Shown piece by piece: positions 1 through 9,555 of a stretch of 64,000 bases of DNA. This DNA comes from UTCHB3 sp964625575 (GTDB lineage: Bacteria > Bacteroidota > Ignavibacteria > Ignavibacteriales > Ignavibacteriaceae): assembly GCA_964625575.1 (NCBI GenBank), contig CAZVBQ010000002.1:310001-374000 (forward strand), given 5' to 3'. Within the stretch, counting starts at the first letter, position 1. Every line of letters begins with the position of its first letter. The position numbers and the translations under genes are program-made. Under the pieces are notes generated by a model. It had not been told where the DNA came from and ran no database searches. It was given only the letters and a program-made list of their open reading frames with translations.

Positions 1-628
1 GTCATTAGAACCTCACCATTCTGCAACACTTCGGTTTTCAGCTCAAGTGTTCTCTCCAGTTCACCACTGTTTGTGCTCCAATACCATTTCGGATCGGGCG
101 GACCCTCGAACCAGAAATTAACGATTCCACCATTTGATCCGTCATCCACATAGATATAAGCCATTTCCTTCCACGGGCCCGAGCAGGCATAGTAGGCTTT
201 ACCGTCAATCTTGTCATGTTTATCTCGAATGGGGTCTCCCAGAAAACCTTGCCATTGCCGAGGAATTCAAGTTTGTATTTGCCGGGGGAGAATATTGGGA
301 GGTTGGGGTAATCACTGGACGGGTGACCTTTGGGTGAGAATTTCAGACACCCGGTAACCTTTGCCCAGTCGCCGTCGTAGTTCGCTGTGAATTGCCAGGT
401 GGCATCCGCGAAGATCTTACCATTTGCATCTTTTATGGCAGTTTTAAGTTCCTCCCCGCTCTGCATCCCCTTTATGTTCCATTCAGTCTTCGGGTACCAC
501 TTGCCGTCTTCCATCACATTCAGGATGGACTCGGTCACTGTGGTCCAGGTAGGGCCTTTGCAACCGGCACTGGAATCAATATTAAACAGGACCAGAACCA
601 TGAACGAAAACAGTAACAACTTCTTCAT
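1..628 (-). CDS. Secreted protein of unknown function, frameshifted and truncated at the window edge
   Basis: The start is the ATG at 628, because AAGGAG lies seven bases upstream and the next codons encode a signal peptide (MKKLLLFSFMVLVLF...SSAG). The mature part begins with CKGPTW and looks like a beta-rich secreted domain. The frame read from 628 is sensible down to about position 225 (WETPFEIN), then becomes Arg-rich noise. At the same place another frame on the same strand becomes protein-like (DKIDGKAYYACSGPWKEMAY, then VDDGSNGG and FEGPPDPKWYW) and stays open to base 1. A one-base deletion (or two-base insertion) around 211-226 therefore breaks one gene that continues beyond the left edge. 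I do not recognise the family. Whether the break is real or a consensus error cannot be told from the sequence. Confidence 0.7.
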
Positions 629-774
629 TGTTAACTCCTTGAACAAGTTTTTGATTGGTCGGAGGTAACTTAAGAAAATAATTGCAATAAAATGGTGAGA
701 AAGCGTTAATTTCTGAGAAGCAAATTTTTCAAATACTGATTCGTCAAAATCGGTGAAATAATCAGTTAATCGTA

Positions 775-3700
775 ATGCATCTACTTACCATCTCCCCCGA
801 AAAAGCGATCAGCAAAGCCTTCCTGAAATCGGCTGTTCAGAAGAAACAGTTTGACCTTTTCAAATCGCAACTTACCCTGCTTTTTTCAAGAATTGATGAA
901 TCTGAATCGGAAGAGAATCAAAAGAATCTTCTCTCAGACCTTTTGAAAAATTCCCTCTACGAGGGGAAATATGAAATAAACACAAAAGGCAGGATCGATC
1001 TTGTTATTTCCCACGGAAGAAGCGCGAAAGACAACCCCGGGGTTCTGATCGAGGTGAAAAGGCAATCGAACAAAACCGAGATGATCACCACCGGCAGACC
1101 GAACTGCAAGGCGCTTCATGAGTTGGTGCTTTATTACATGGAGGAGCGGAGCAAGAACGAGAACTTTGAGATCAAGCATGTTATCGCGACAAACATTCAG
1201 GAATGGTACATTTTTGACGCGGTTCAATTTGAAAAACTGATCTATAAGAACAAAGTATTCTTTAAAAAATACAGGGAGTGGGCTGATGGTTTACTGGGCG
1301 TTCCTCAGACTGACTGGTTTTATTCCGAACTTGCCAGACCATTCATTGAAAACGAGATCGAGAGTTTAACAGCGGTTCACGTGGTATTGAAAGATTATTT
1401 GAATCCGGAAACCACCGATGAAGAACTCGCGCTACTTCTTAAACTCCTTTCTCCGCAGCACCTTCTTAAACAGCCACACGCGAACGACAGCAACATCCTT
1501 AACAAAGACTTCTACTATGAACTCCTGCACATTCTTGGACTTGAAGAGAAGAAAGATAACACCAAGAAGATAATCGGCAGGGTCGAGGAAGGTTACCGTA
1601 ACGAAGGAAGCCTGCTTGAAAACGCCATCAATATTCTTAAGGTCAGGAACAGACTGTCACTTCTCTCAAATCCTGAACAATATGGCAGTACGGAAGAAGA
1701 GCAGATATTCAGTGTGGCTCTTGAATTGTGCATAACCTGGTTGAACCGGGTGTTGTTTCTGAAACTGCTCGAAGGACAGTTGGTTGGTTACCACAAACAA
1801 GATGACGGATACCGGTTCCTGAACGAAAGAAGAATAAAGGATTTTGATGAACTCAATGAGCTCTTTTTCGAAGTGCTTGCGGTCAGTCACGATCAGCGAA
1901 GCACGGGTATCAATGCCAAGTATGAGAATATCCCCTATTTGAACAGCTCACTTTTTGAGGAAACGGATCTCGAACGCGCCACCATTACCATCAGTGAGTT
2001 AAAAGACAGGTTCTCACTTCCACTGCACGGTAAAACGGTATTAAAGAATGCCGATGGAACAAGGCTTACGGGCTCTTTAAACGTTCTCGAATATCTGTTT
2101 AAGTTTCTTGACGCGTATGATTTTTCAAGTGAGAATCAGAATATAATTCAGGAATCAAGCAAAACAATAATAAATTCATCCGTTCTCGGATTAATTTTTG
2201 AAAAACTGAACGGCTACAAAGAAGGTTCGATCTTTACCCCCGGTTTTTGCACGATGTACATGAGCCGTGAAGCGATCCGCCAAGCGGTGCTCATCAAATT
2301 CAATTCATGGTACGGGTGGAATTGCACGGATTTTAACGACCTGTATAATCACGTTAACCGCGTACCGCTCGCGGAGGCGAATGATGTATTCAAAAGTTTT
2401 CGTGTGTGCGATCCCGCCGTGGGCTCCGGACACTTGTTGGTGTCGGTACTGAACGAACTGATAAGTATTAAAAGCGAACTGAATATTTTATGTGACAAGG
2501 AAGGGAGAATACTCAGGGGTTACGAGGTCGTTGTTGAGAATGACGAATTAATAATCACGTATGAGAATGAACCTTTCGTTTATAACTTCCGGAACAAGGA
2601 AAGTCAGCGGGTTCAGGAAGCGTTCTTCCATGAGAAGCAGACGATAATAGAAAACTCCCTCTTTGGGGTGGATATCAACCCGAAATCTGTGATGATCTGC
2701 CGGCTAAGATTGTGGATCGAGCTGCTTAAAAGTGCCTACTATACAAAGGAGAGCGGATTCAAACATCTGGAGACACTTCCCAATATTGATATTAACATCA
2801 AAACAGGAAACTCTCTTGTTTCGCGTTTTTCAATTAACGATAACTATGAGAAGAAAAATCCGGTCTACCGGGATCAGCTAAGGCAAGCGATCGAAAGGTA
2901 TAAGGAGCAGGTGATACTTTACAAATCGGTGCACGATAAAACGCTGAAAAGAGAGATCGAGAAAAATATTGCCGCTTTGAAATCGCGATTCAGGGAAATG
3001 GTGAACCCCAATGATAAAGACTATATAGCCCTGAAGCAGAAGGAAAACGAGCTTCTAACCCCTCCGTTACTCTATTCAGAGGAGGACAGGTTGGCTTGGA
3101 CGACGAAACTTCAGCAGTTGATTGAAGAAAAAGAGGTGCTTCAGCAGAAGTATGACCACAAAATGAAGACGCTGTATGGCAATTCGTTTGAATGGCGCTT
3201 CGAATTTCCCGAAGTGCTGGATGATGAGGGTTCGTTCGCCGGTTTCGATGTGGTGATAGGAAATCCGCCTTACATCCGTCAGGAAATGCTCGCCGACATA
3301 AAAGAGTATTTGAAGGAGAATTACAGCGTTTTTGAGGGTACCGCCGATCTTTTAACCTATTTCATTGAACTTGGATTCGACATTCTGAAAAAGGACGGTG
3401 TTTTTCAGTTCATCGTTGCAAATAAATTCTCCAGAACCCGTTACGGTAAAACCCTGAGGGGTTTCCTCGCCCGGAACACCAATATAACCCACTATCTCGA
3501 TTTTAACGATTATCCAGTTTTCGAGGAGGCGGTTGTTCTCGCGGCAATTGTAGGCTTTATCAAAAGAGCTCCCGTGGCACAGAACCAATTTCAACACTTT
3601 AAAGTGGAGAAAGAGAAATTCAACAAGGATATCGACGGGTATCTTAATTCTTACGGAATTATTGTTGATCAAAAAGACCTTGGTGATGACCCTTGGTCAT

Positions 3701-4542
3701 TTGAAAATAAGCTTATACTCGATGTAAAAAACAAAGTGGTTCAGAATGGTATAGCATTGAAAGAGTGGAACGTTTCAATCTATCGCGGGATTTTAACCGG
3801 CTTAAACGAGGCTTTCATAATTGATGAGGAATTAAAAAACCGGCTGGTCGCGGAAGATCCAAAGAGTGAGGAGATACTTTTCAAGCTGTTGAGAGGGAGG
3901 GATATTCAGCCACACACAATTGATTTTCAAAATTTATGGTTGATAAACACGCATAACGGGTACACCAACGTCAATAACGAGAAGATCGGCAGGATTATTG
4001 TCGAAAACTATCCCGCGATTCACCGTCATCTTCAGGGTTTTGATGAAAAATTGGAAAAGCGATCCGACCAGGGAAACACTCCGTATAATTTAAGGGATTG
4101 CGCGTATTTGGAAAAGTTTCTGGAACCCAAGATCATCTATCCCAACATGACGAAATTTTTTCCTTTCGTTTTTGACGATCAGGCATTCATTACAAACCAG
4201 AAGTGTTTTATAATGACGGGTGAGCATCTGTACTATCTAGTCGCGTTTTTCAACTCCTGGTTGTTCAAGTTCTGTTTCAGGGAAAATTTTCCGGAATTAA
4301 TTGGCGGAACCCGCGAACTCAGCAAAGTATTCTTCGAAAAGATTCCTGTAAAACCCATCACTGACGATAAGGAGATACCGTACAAAGACCTCGTCACTCA
4401 GATCACCTCCCTGAAAAAAGCCGATCCCCTCGCAGATATATCAGTTCCGGAAGCCGAGCTCAACCGGCTGATCTATGAGTATTATAACATCGCTGAGGAG
4501 GAACAACGCTTCATTGAGGAGACAGTTAAGGGGTGGATGTAG
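775..4542 (+). CDS. Type IIG-like restriction endonuclease/adenine methyltransferase (Eco57I type)
   Basis: A 1255-residue single-chain restriction-modification protein that would both methylate adenine and cut DNA at its site. The N-terminus has a PD-(D/E)XK-like nuclease signature: D75 in GRIDLVI, then E93-V-K95 in LIEVKRQ. The central methyltransferase core has motif I DPAVGSG at residues 546-552 and the catalytic NPPY at 830-833. Residues from about 950 onward (YRGILTGLNEAF, then FKLLRGRDI) resemble the TaqI-like specificity domain of this family. No separate specificity subunit is adjacent, which fits Type IIG. There is no good Shine-Dalgarno before the ATG at 775; a start a little further in is possible. 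It is followed 171 bases later by an ATPase/nuclease pair, so this looks like a defence island. Recognition sequence unknown. Confidence 0.85.
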   Translation: MHLLTISPEKAISKAFLKSAVQKKQFDLFKSQLTLLFSRIDESESEENQKNLLSDLLKNSLYEGKYEINTKGRIDLVISHGRSAKDNPGVLIEVKRQSNKTEMITTGRPNCKALHELVLYYMEERSKNENFEIKHVIATNIQEWYIFDAVQFEKLIYKNKVFFKKYREWADGLLGVPQTDWFYSELARPFIENEIESLTAVHVVLKDYLNPETTDEELALLLKLLSPQHLLKQPHANDSNILNKDFYYELLHILGLEEKKDNTKKIIGRVEEGYRNEGSLLENAINILKVRNRLSLLSNPEQYGSTEEEQIFSVALELCITWLNRVLFLKLLEGQLVGYHKQDDGYRFLNERRIKDFDELNELFFEVLAVSHDQRSTGINAKYENIPYLNSSLFEETDLERATITISELKDRFSLPLHGKTVLKNADGTRLTGSLNVLEYLFKFLDAYDFSSENQNIIQESSKTIINSSVLGLIFEKLNGYKEGSIFTPGFCTMYMSREAIRQAVLIKFNSWYGWNCTDFNDLYNHVNRVPLAEANDVFKSFRVCDPAVGSGHLLVSVLNELISIKSELNILCDKEGRILRGYEVVVENDELIITYENEPFVYNFRNKESQRVQEAFFHEKQTIIENSLFGVDINPKSVMICRLRLWIELLKSAYYTKESGFKHLETLPNIDINIKTGNSLVSRFSINDNYEKKNPVYRDQLRQAIERYKEQVILYKSVHDKTLKREIEKNIAALKSRFREMVNPNDKDYIALKQKENELLTPPLLYSEEDRLAWTTKLQQLIEEKEVLQQKYDHKMKTLYGNSFEWRFEFPEVLDDEGSFAGFDVVIGNPPYIRQEMLADIKEYLKENYSVFEGTADLLTYFIELGFDILKKDGVFQFIVANKFSRTRYGKTLRGFLARNTNITHYLDFNDYPVFEEAVVLAAIVGFIKRAPVAQNQFQHFKVEKEKFNKDIDGYLNSYGIIVDQKDLGDDPWSFENKLILDVKNKVVQNGIALKEWNVSIYRGILTGLNEAFIIDEELKNRLVAEDPKSEEILFKLLRGRDIQPHTIDFQNLWLINTHNGYTNVNNEKIGRIIVENYPAIHRHLQGFDEKLEKRSDQGNTPYNLRDCAYLEKFLEPKIIYPNMTKFFPFVFDDQAFITNQKCFIMTGEHLYYLVAFFNSWLFKFCFRENFPELIGGTRELSKVFFEKIPVKPITDDKEIPYKDLVTQITSLKKADPLADISVPEAELNRLIYEYYNIAEEEQRFIEETVKGWM

Positions 4543-4713
4543 GGGGTGGTGGGATAAACCCTCCTAAATACCAATGTATACTTAGTACAATTGGCAATCC
4601 TTTTTTTGATTGTATGGATAATAGTTATTTTGACGCATTGTAAATTTAACTTTTATCTTTCCTCTGATCGTATTGAAAATGCCGGAATTAACTATTTCAA
4701 ATGAAAGTAAAAA

Positions 4714-6096
4714 ATGATCATCAAGCTTAAAAATCTTGGACCCTTAATTAGTGCAGAATTCAATTTATCAAATTTTACGATAATTTGTGGACACAATAAT
4801 TCCGGAAAAACCTACGCTACTTATGCCCTCTATGGATTTTTAAAGTCTTGGCGGAAAGTCATCGAAATTCCAATAAAACAAAATGTAATCGCTCAATTGT
4901 TGGAAGAGGGAAACGCTGTTATTGATCTCAGTGAGTACATCTCTCATACCTTCGAGTATCTTAACTTGGGTTGTAAGGCATATTCAAACATGCTACCGGA
5001 AATTTTTGCATCATCAAAAGACAAATTTCGAGAGTCAGTTTTTGAAATTGAACTGGATCAAGGCGAGATTGATACCAAAAAAGGATTTGACCAAACTGTA
5101 AGTACCATTAAATCCAATCTGTTCAGATTGGTAAAAGAAGAGGGAAGTAATCAATTAGTTGTAACATTACTCGTTACAAAAAACAATCGTCAAATGCCGG
5201 TGAGCGGTATTGAAGCGATTATTTCAGAATCTATCAAAGAGATTATGTTTGGTTCAATTTTCCCAAGTCCTTTTATTGCAAGTGCCGAGCGAACAGGCTC
5301 TGCAATTTTCAGGAAAGAACTAAACTTTTCCCGAAACAGACTTCTGGAAGAAATGAGCAAGATGGACAAGGATACTGATCCTTTTACTCTTTTGCTTAAA
5401 TCTTACCAGGATTATGCTCTGCCGGTGAAGGACAATGTTGAGTTCACGCGCAGCCTCGAGGAAATATCAAAAAAAGACAGTATGATAAAAGAGGTTTATC
5501 CAAATCTGGCATCATATTTCGACGAGATCATCGGTGGAAAATACACCGTGACTCGAAACGATGAATTGTATTTTCAGCCTAAAGGCAGCAAATTAAAACT
5601 AAGCATGGATGAGAGTTCAAGTGCAGTCAGGTCACTACTCGATATCGGGTTTTATATAAAACACATTGCTCAAGTGGGTGATTTATTAATGATTGATGAA
5701 CCGGAGCTGAATCTTCACCCTGAAAATCAAAGAAAAATTGCAAGATTATTAGCGACGCTTGTAAATGTCGGAATAAAAGTCTTTATTACAACTCATAGCG
5801 ATTATATTATAAAAGAACTCAACCTTTTAATTATGATGAACCAAGAGTCAGACAGGTTGAAGAAATTGGTGAAAAAAGAAAACTACAATGATTATGAATT
5901 GTTGATCGCCAAGGATGTCAAGGTTTACACTTCGGAGAAGTCGCTGATCAAACTCGAAGGCAACCAACGAAAGACCAATTGTCAAACTCTTGTGGAGGCA
6001 GAAATAACCCAGGAGATGGGGATTGAGGCAAAAACTTTTGATCATAGCATTGATGAAATGAACAGGATACAAGATGAAATTATATGGGGTGAATGA
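4714..6096 (+). CDS. ABC/SMC-like AAA ATPase of a two-gene nuclease system
   Basis: A 460-residue ATPase of the AAA15/AAA21 (OLD-like) class. Visible motifs: Walker A GHNNSGKT at residues 26-33, an ABC signature-like stretch MDESSSAVRSL near 303-313, Walker B with catalytic acid LLMIDEPELNLHP (D328, E329), and the H-loop TTHSDY with H361. The protein ends about 100 residues after the H-loop with no Toprim domain, unlike OLD nucleases. Its stop codon touches the GTG start of the next gene, which carries a nuclease-like motif, so the two are almost certainly co-expressed. The DNA is visibly richer in A and T than the flanking housekeeping genes, which suggests transfer. By analogy with other ATPase plus nuclease pairs the likely job is phage or plasmid defence; this is inference. 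Confidence 0.8.
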   Translation: MIIKLKNLGPLISAEFNLSNFTIICGHNNSGKTYATYALYGFLKSWRKVIEIPIKQNVIAQLLEEGNAVIDLSEYISHTFEYLNLGCKAYSNMLPEIFASSKDKFRESVFEIELDQGEIDTKKGFDQTVSTIKSNLFRLVKEEGSNQLVVTLLVTKNNRQMPVSGIEAIISESIKEIMFGSIFPSPFIASAERTGSAIFRKELNFSRNRLLEEMSKMDKDTDPFTLLLKSYQDYALPVKDNVEFTRSLEEISKKDSMIKEVYPNLASYFDEIIGGKYTVTRNDELYFQPKGSKLKLSMDESSSAVRSLLDIGFYIKHIAQVGDLLMIDEPELNLHPENQRKIARLLATLVNVGIKVFITTHSDYIIKELNLLIMMNQESDRLKKLVKKENYNDYELLIAKDVKVYTSEKSLIKLEGNQRKTNCQTLVEAEITQEMGIEAKTFDHSIDEMNRIQDEIIWGE

Positions 6097-6663
6097 GTGG
6101 ACTTCAGCATTATATTCAGAGAAATGTTCGCCGAAGGCGTGATTGTTGATTTGACACAGAATTACGACAAGTGGAAAGTGGTTTTAGCTGAACCACAAGA
6201 AAGGGATTCCGCTGTGGAGGTGTTTAATGTCCCGGCGGAATCTATTGTTATCCGGGCGGACAGTTTCCCGGTTCCCAAAGAATTCTTTCGTGGTAATAAA
6301 TCTGAGTTGAAGCGAGCTGATTATATCATCATCACTCAGTATCGCGGTAAATTGTATAGTTTATTTATTGAAATGAAACGTGGTAGCAAATCGGAGAAGA
6401 GTATAGTTAACCAACTTAAGGGTGCTCTGTGTCTCTATGAGTATGTCAAAGAAGTTGGGAGGGTGTTCTGGGAAGAATCCAACTTCTTGGAAGAGCATAA
6501 CAAGCTCTTTATCTCGTTGAGTAAAACAAGCATTTCAAAGAAGCCAACCCGTGGTCAAAAGAATTCTAAAACTGACAAATATCATGACACGCCAGAAAAT
6601 TTATTGAAACTTAGTGGGTACAAGAGGTTGCAATTTAAGAGTTTGATATACAAACCAGGTTAA
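6097..6663 (+). CDS. Putative PD-(D/E)XK-like nuclease partner of the upstream ATPase
   Basis: A 188-residue protein starting at GTG 6097, immediately after the ATPase stop; GGGGTG a few bases upstream serves as ribosome-binding site. The core pattern is that of a PD-(D/E)XK fold: D75 in ADYIIIT, the strand LFIEMKRG with E92 and K94, then a helix with Gln (IVNQLKGALCLYEY), a common arrangement in this nuclease superfamily. The C-terminal third is basic. I do not recognise a named family. It is not DUF4435 (the AriB partner in PARIS) as judged from the absence of Toprim motifs, nor an HNH protein. Tight coupling to the ATPase suggests an effector released or activated by ATPase sensing of an invader; this is inference. 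Confidence 0.65.
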   Translation: MDFSIIFREMFAEGVIVDLTQNYDKWKVVLAEPQERDSAVEVFNVPAESIVIRADSFPVPKEFFRGNKSELKRADYIIITQYRGKLYSLFIEMKRGSKSEKSIVNQLKGALCLYEYVKEVGRVFWEESNFLEEHNKLFISLSKTSISKKPTRGQKNSKTDKYHDTPENLLKLSGYKRLQFKSLIYKPG

Positions 6664-6798
6664 CCAAATTAATCCACATAAGTGAAATACTGCTATTGTT
6701 GATCGAATATTTTAAACATCGATCAGGTTCTGTGATTTCTTGTTACCAACAAAATAGGTCTTCGTTTAATTGCCCTAGAAAATTTAGAAAGAGGAACA

Positions 6799-7605
6799 AT
6801 GCCAAACTACAAAATTGCAATTATTGGCGCGGGAAATATCGGCTCGGCGATCGCGCTTGGGCTGAATGAATCGGGAATTGTCGCCTCCGGGGATATTGTG
6901 GTAACGAGAAGGAGCGCTGAAAGCCTCACCCGGTTTAAGGAACTTGGGATGCGGACCACCACCGTGAACAGGGAGGCAGTTGAGTTCGCCGATATTATTA
7001 TTGTCGCCGTGACTCCAAAAGAGTTGAACGGACTTCTGGAAGAGATCGACCCGTTCCTGATCGAAGGGCGTCACGAAGTGATATCGATCGTTTCGGGTGC
7101 CTCGGTCGAGGAGATGAAGTCGCGCCTAACGCAAAAGGTGCCGGTGATAAGGGCTATGCCGAACACGGCGGTTGCCATCCGTGAATCGATGACTTGTCTC
7201 TGCGGTGACGCTCAAGACCGTGCAGCACTTGACCGGGGAGTGAAGCTTTTTGAGCCGCTCGGCGCGGCAATTATTATCAGGGAAGACCTGATGGTGCCGG
7301 CGACAGCCCTTTGCGCGTGCGGTATAGCATTTTTCCTCCGCGCGGTTAGAGCGGCTTCACAGGGTGGAATTGAGATCGGTTTCCATGCCGAAGACGCGCT
7401 TTTCATGGCGGCACAAACTGCAAAAGGAGCGGCAGCACTTCTGCTTCAGAAGGGAAGCCACCCCGAAGGTGAAGTTGACAAAGTCACTACACCCCGCGGC
7501 TGCACGATCGCGGGACTGAACCAGATGGAACACTCGGGCTTCAGTTCGTCGCTTATCAAAGGCATTGTGGTGTCGTCGGAAAAGGCGGAAAAACTCTACT
7601 CATAG
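6799..7605 (+). CDS. proC: Pyrroline-5-carboxylate reductase
   Basis: Catalyses the last step of proline synthesis, NAD(P)H reduction of 1-pyrroline-5-carboxylate, in the cytoplasm. The 268-residue length is normal. The N-terminal Rossmann motif is IIGAGNIGSAIA (about residues 8-19); the middle has the conserved RAMPNTAVAIRESMT, and the C-terminal dimer/active-site segment is VTTPRGCTIAGLNQME, a variant of the usual TSPGGTT region. AGAGGA sits just before the ATG at 6799. The 3' end overlaps the convergent ABC-F gene by six bases. Nothing links it functionally with the defence genes upstream. Confidence 0.95.
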   Translation: MPNYKIAIIGAGNIGSAIALGLNESGIVASGDIVVTRRSAESLTRFKELGMRTTTVNREAVEFADIIIVAVTPKELNGLLEEIDPFLIEGRHEVISIVSGASVEEMKSRLTQKVPVIRAMPNTAVAIRESMTCLCGDAQDRAALDRGVKLFEPLGAAIIIREDLMVPATALCACGIAFFLRAVRAASQGGIEIGFHAEDALFMAAQTAKGAAALLLQKGSHPEGEVDKVTTPRGCTIAGLNQMEHSGFSSSLIKGIVVSSEKAEKLYS

Positions 7606-9204
7606 CAGGTCATCGAAATCGAGGGTGGAAGTGATGCCGCACCCTTCGGCAAAATCGTCATCATGCGTGATAATGATGAGGGTGCCCGGGTAGTTGCCGA
7701 CAGCACTCTGCAGCATTTCGATCCCTTTCAGATCAAGATTGTTCGTTGGTTCATCAAGGATCAGAAGGCCGGGGGGCTCGCCAAGTGAAACGAGCACCCC
7801 GACGGCGGCCCTGATCAGCTCGCCACCGCTAAGTGAACCGGCAAGTTTATGGCAGTCATCGCCGTGGAATCCAAGTCGCCCAAGCCTGATCCTGGTCTCC
7901 GTTTCGTTGAAAACGCCCGTTTCCGCGTCAATGATATTCTGAATGATCGATTTTGATCTGTCGATGAATGAGATCTTTTGGTCGAGATAGATCACTTTCT
8001 TTGGCATCACGAGCCACTCACCCTCCGTCCTGATGTTTTCACCGGAGATCGCACGGCAAAATGTGGATTTCCCCGAGCCGTTAGAGCCCGTTATCCTTAA
8101 ACGCTCCCCTCTTGTAACGGTCAGGTTCAATTGCTGGCTCCAGAGCCGGTTATCACCCGCGAAGATGGAGACGCCAGAGCAGGCTAAAACCACGGAAGCG
8201 CGGCTCTGACCTTGAATCAGGTCGAAAGTGACCTTCTTCTCTTTTACTATCTTTTTCTCAGCTTCCGATATCTCATTTTGCGCGCGGGCGATCTTGGCGC
8301 GGTGGGCTTCCACCTTCTTTTGAAGTGTTTTTTCACCCGTTGACTTCATTTTTCCAAGCATGATCGCGGGGATGCCCGAGTTGCGGTTTGCCTTGCCGGC
8401 ACCGTTGTTCCTGCTGGTCTGGTCGTTTATGGCTGCCTTCGCGCTCGCGATGTCGTTCTCAAGCCGGCGCTTCCGTTCCTCGAAGTTCCTCACTGCTGAT
8501 TCCCTTTCGGCATCGGATACCTCCCGGTAGAGGTCATAATTTCCACCGAATGATCTTATCCCCGCGGGTGACAGTTCGACAATCCGGTTGGCCCGTCGCA
8601 GCAATTCCCTGTCGTGAGAGATGATCAGCACCCCTTTGTCGCGGGGTACTCCCTCGATGAAGGAGTAGACCGCGCGTCTGCCCGAAGCATCAAGATGATT
8701 CGTAGGCTCATCGAGGATGATGAAATCGTGATCCAGCAGGTAGAGCGAGGCAAGTCTTGCCCGGATGGTCTCGCCTCCGCTTAGAATTGCCGCGGAAGTG
8801 TCGCCGGTCAACCCGCTTAACCCAACTCGCGAAAGCGCGAGTCCGATTCTGTCCTCAATATCCCACTCGTCGTCAAGTTCAATGAAGTCACCGGGTTCGC
8901 CGTTACCCTCCTTTATCTTGAGCCAGGCTGAGAATTTAGCCTCGATGCCGAGGAGAGAAGCGACAGTCCCCTCTTGTGAACTGAAGACCTCCTGCTCGAA
9001 GTATTTGATCCTCGCGGGACGGGCGACACTTCCCCCGGAGGGCAGGATCAAGCCGGCTGCTATCTTCGCGAGTGTGGACTTCCCCGAGCCGTTTGAGCCG
9101 GTCAGACCTGTGACTTCGTTGTTGAATGAGACGGAGATATCCCTGAAAAGGGGGTGACCATCGGGGAATACAAATGAAATGTTGGATAAAGAAATTCGGG
9201 ACAT
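7600..9204 (-). CDS. ABC-F family ATPase (Uup/EttA-like)
   Basis: A 534-residue protein with two ABC ATPase domains and no membrane segments, the layout of ABC-F proteins that act on the ribosome or give antibiotic resistance. Domain 1 has Walker A GSNGSGKST (36-44), signature LSGGE and Walker B IILDEPTNHLD; domain 2 has GSNGSGKST, LSGGE and LLILDEPTNNLD. The linker between them (about 235-320) is rich in Lys, Arg and Glu, like the P-site tRNA-interaction motif region. AGGAG precedes the ATG. The C-terminus stops soon after the second domain (LDFDDLL). Which subfamily it belongs to cannot be settled by eye. Confidence 0.9.
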   Translation of the reverse strand: MSRISLSNISFVFPDGHPLFRDISVSFNNEVTGLTGSNGSGKSTLAKIAAGLILPSGGSVARPARIKYFEQEVFSSQEGTVASLLGIEAKFSAWLKIKEGNGEPGDFIELDDEWDIEDRIGLALSRVGLSGLTGDTSAAILSGGETIRARLASLYLLDHDFIILDEPTNHLDASGRRAVYSFIEGVPRDKGVLIISHDRELLRRANRIVELSPAGIRSFGGNYDLYREVSDAERESAVRNFEERKRRLENDIASAKAAINDQTSRNNGAGKANRNSGIPAIMLGKMKSTGEKTLQKKVEAHRAKIARAQNEISEAEKKIVKEKKVTFDLIQGQSRASVVLACSGVSIFAGDNRLWSQQLNLTVTRGERLRITGSNGSGKSTFCRAISGENIRTEGEWLVMPKKVIYLDQKISFIDRSKSIIQNIIDAETGVFNETETRIRLGRLGFHGDDCHKLAGSLSGGELIRAAVGVLVSLGEPPGLLILDEPTNNLDLKGIEMLQSAVGNYPGTLIIITHDDDFAEGCGITSTLDFDDLL

Positions 9205-9351
9205 AATAACTCCTGTGCCAAGTGAACTGTTGGTTTATTTAGCGGGGGATGGAGTTATATTCTCACTGCTGGTCCTTTTTTCTTTAGAATTGTGATGCAA
9301 ATTTAATAAACGGGATCAGTGATCCGCAAAATTTTGTGATGAACGGCGGTG

Positions 9352-9435
9352 TTAGATTCCTGCCGCGCTGACGGTTGTAAAAAAGAGAATGACCGCGATC
9401 AATATCAAAGCTATGGTAAGTAATACTGTTTTCAT
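9352..9435 (-). CDS. Possible 27-residue single-span membrane peptide
   Basis: An open frame starting ATG at 9435 encodes 27 residues: MKTVLLT, then a continuous hydrophobic run of Ile, Leu, Val, Ala and Phe, ending TTVSAAGI before TAA. AGGA lies nine bases upstream. It sits in the 351-base spacer between the ABC-F gene and a lipoprotein gene, just past a strong hairpin. The length and composition fit the small one-span membrane proteins of bacteria, but a frame this short can arise by chance. The rest of the spacer (9205-9351) shows nothing else I can name. Confidence 0.35.
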   Translation of the reverse strand: MKTVLLTIALILIAVILFFTTVSAAGI

Positions 9436-9488
9436 GGTTAAATTGTCCTGTTAAACTCGGTTTCATCTTCTTAGACCGGGACAATAAT

Positions 9489-9538
9489 AAAAAGGTTGTG
9501 GGAATTGCCTCTTTAAAAGCAATCTCCACAACCTTTTT
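9489..9538. terminator. Strong bidirectional-type terminator hairpin
   Basis: AAAAAGGTTGTGG at 9489-9501 pairs with CCACAACCTTTTT at 9526-9538, with an inner ATTGC/GCAAT stem. A and T tracts flank both sides. It lies 17 bases downstream of the lipoprotein gene (minus strand) and fits Rho-independent termination of that transcript. Confidence 0.8.
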
Positions 9539-9555
9539 GAATATCTTACCTGCCG

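Noticed and set aside
4714..6663. Calling the ATPase/nuclease pair a PARIS system
   Set aside because: The partner shows a PD-(D/E)XK-like motif and no Toprim/DUF4435 features, so AriB does not fit.
9284..9529. An 81-codon minus-strand frame in the spacer before the RGG lipoprotein
   Set aside because: It overlaps the strong terminator hairpin and shows no protein-like pattern; the shorter membrane peptide in another frame is more credible.
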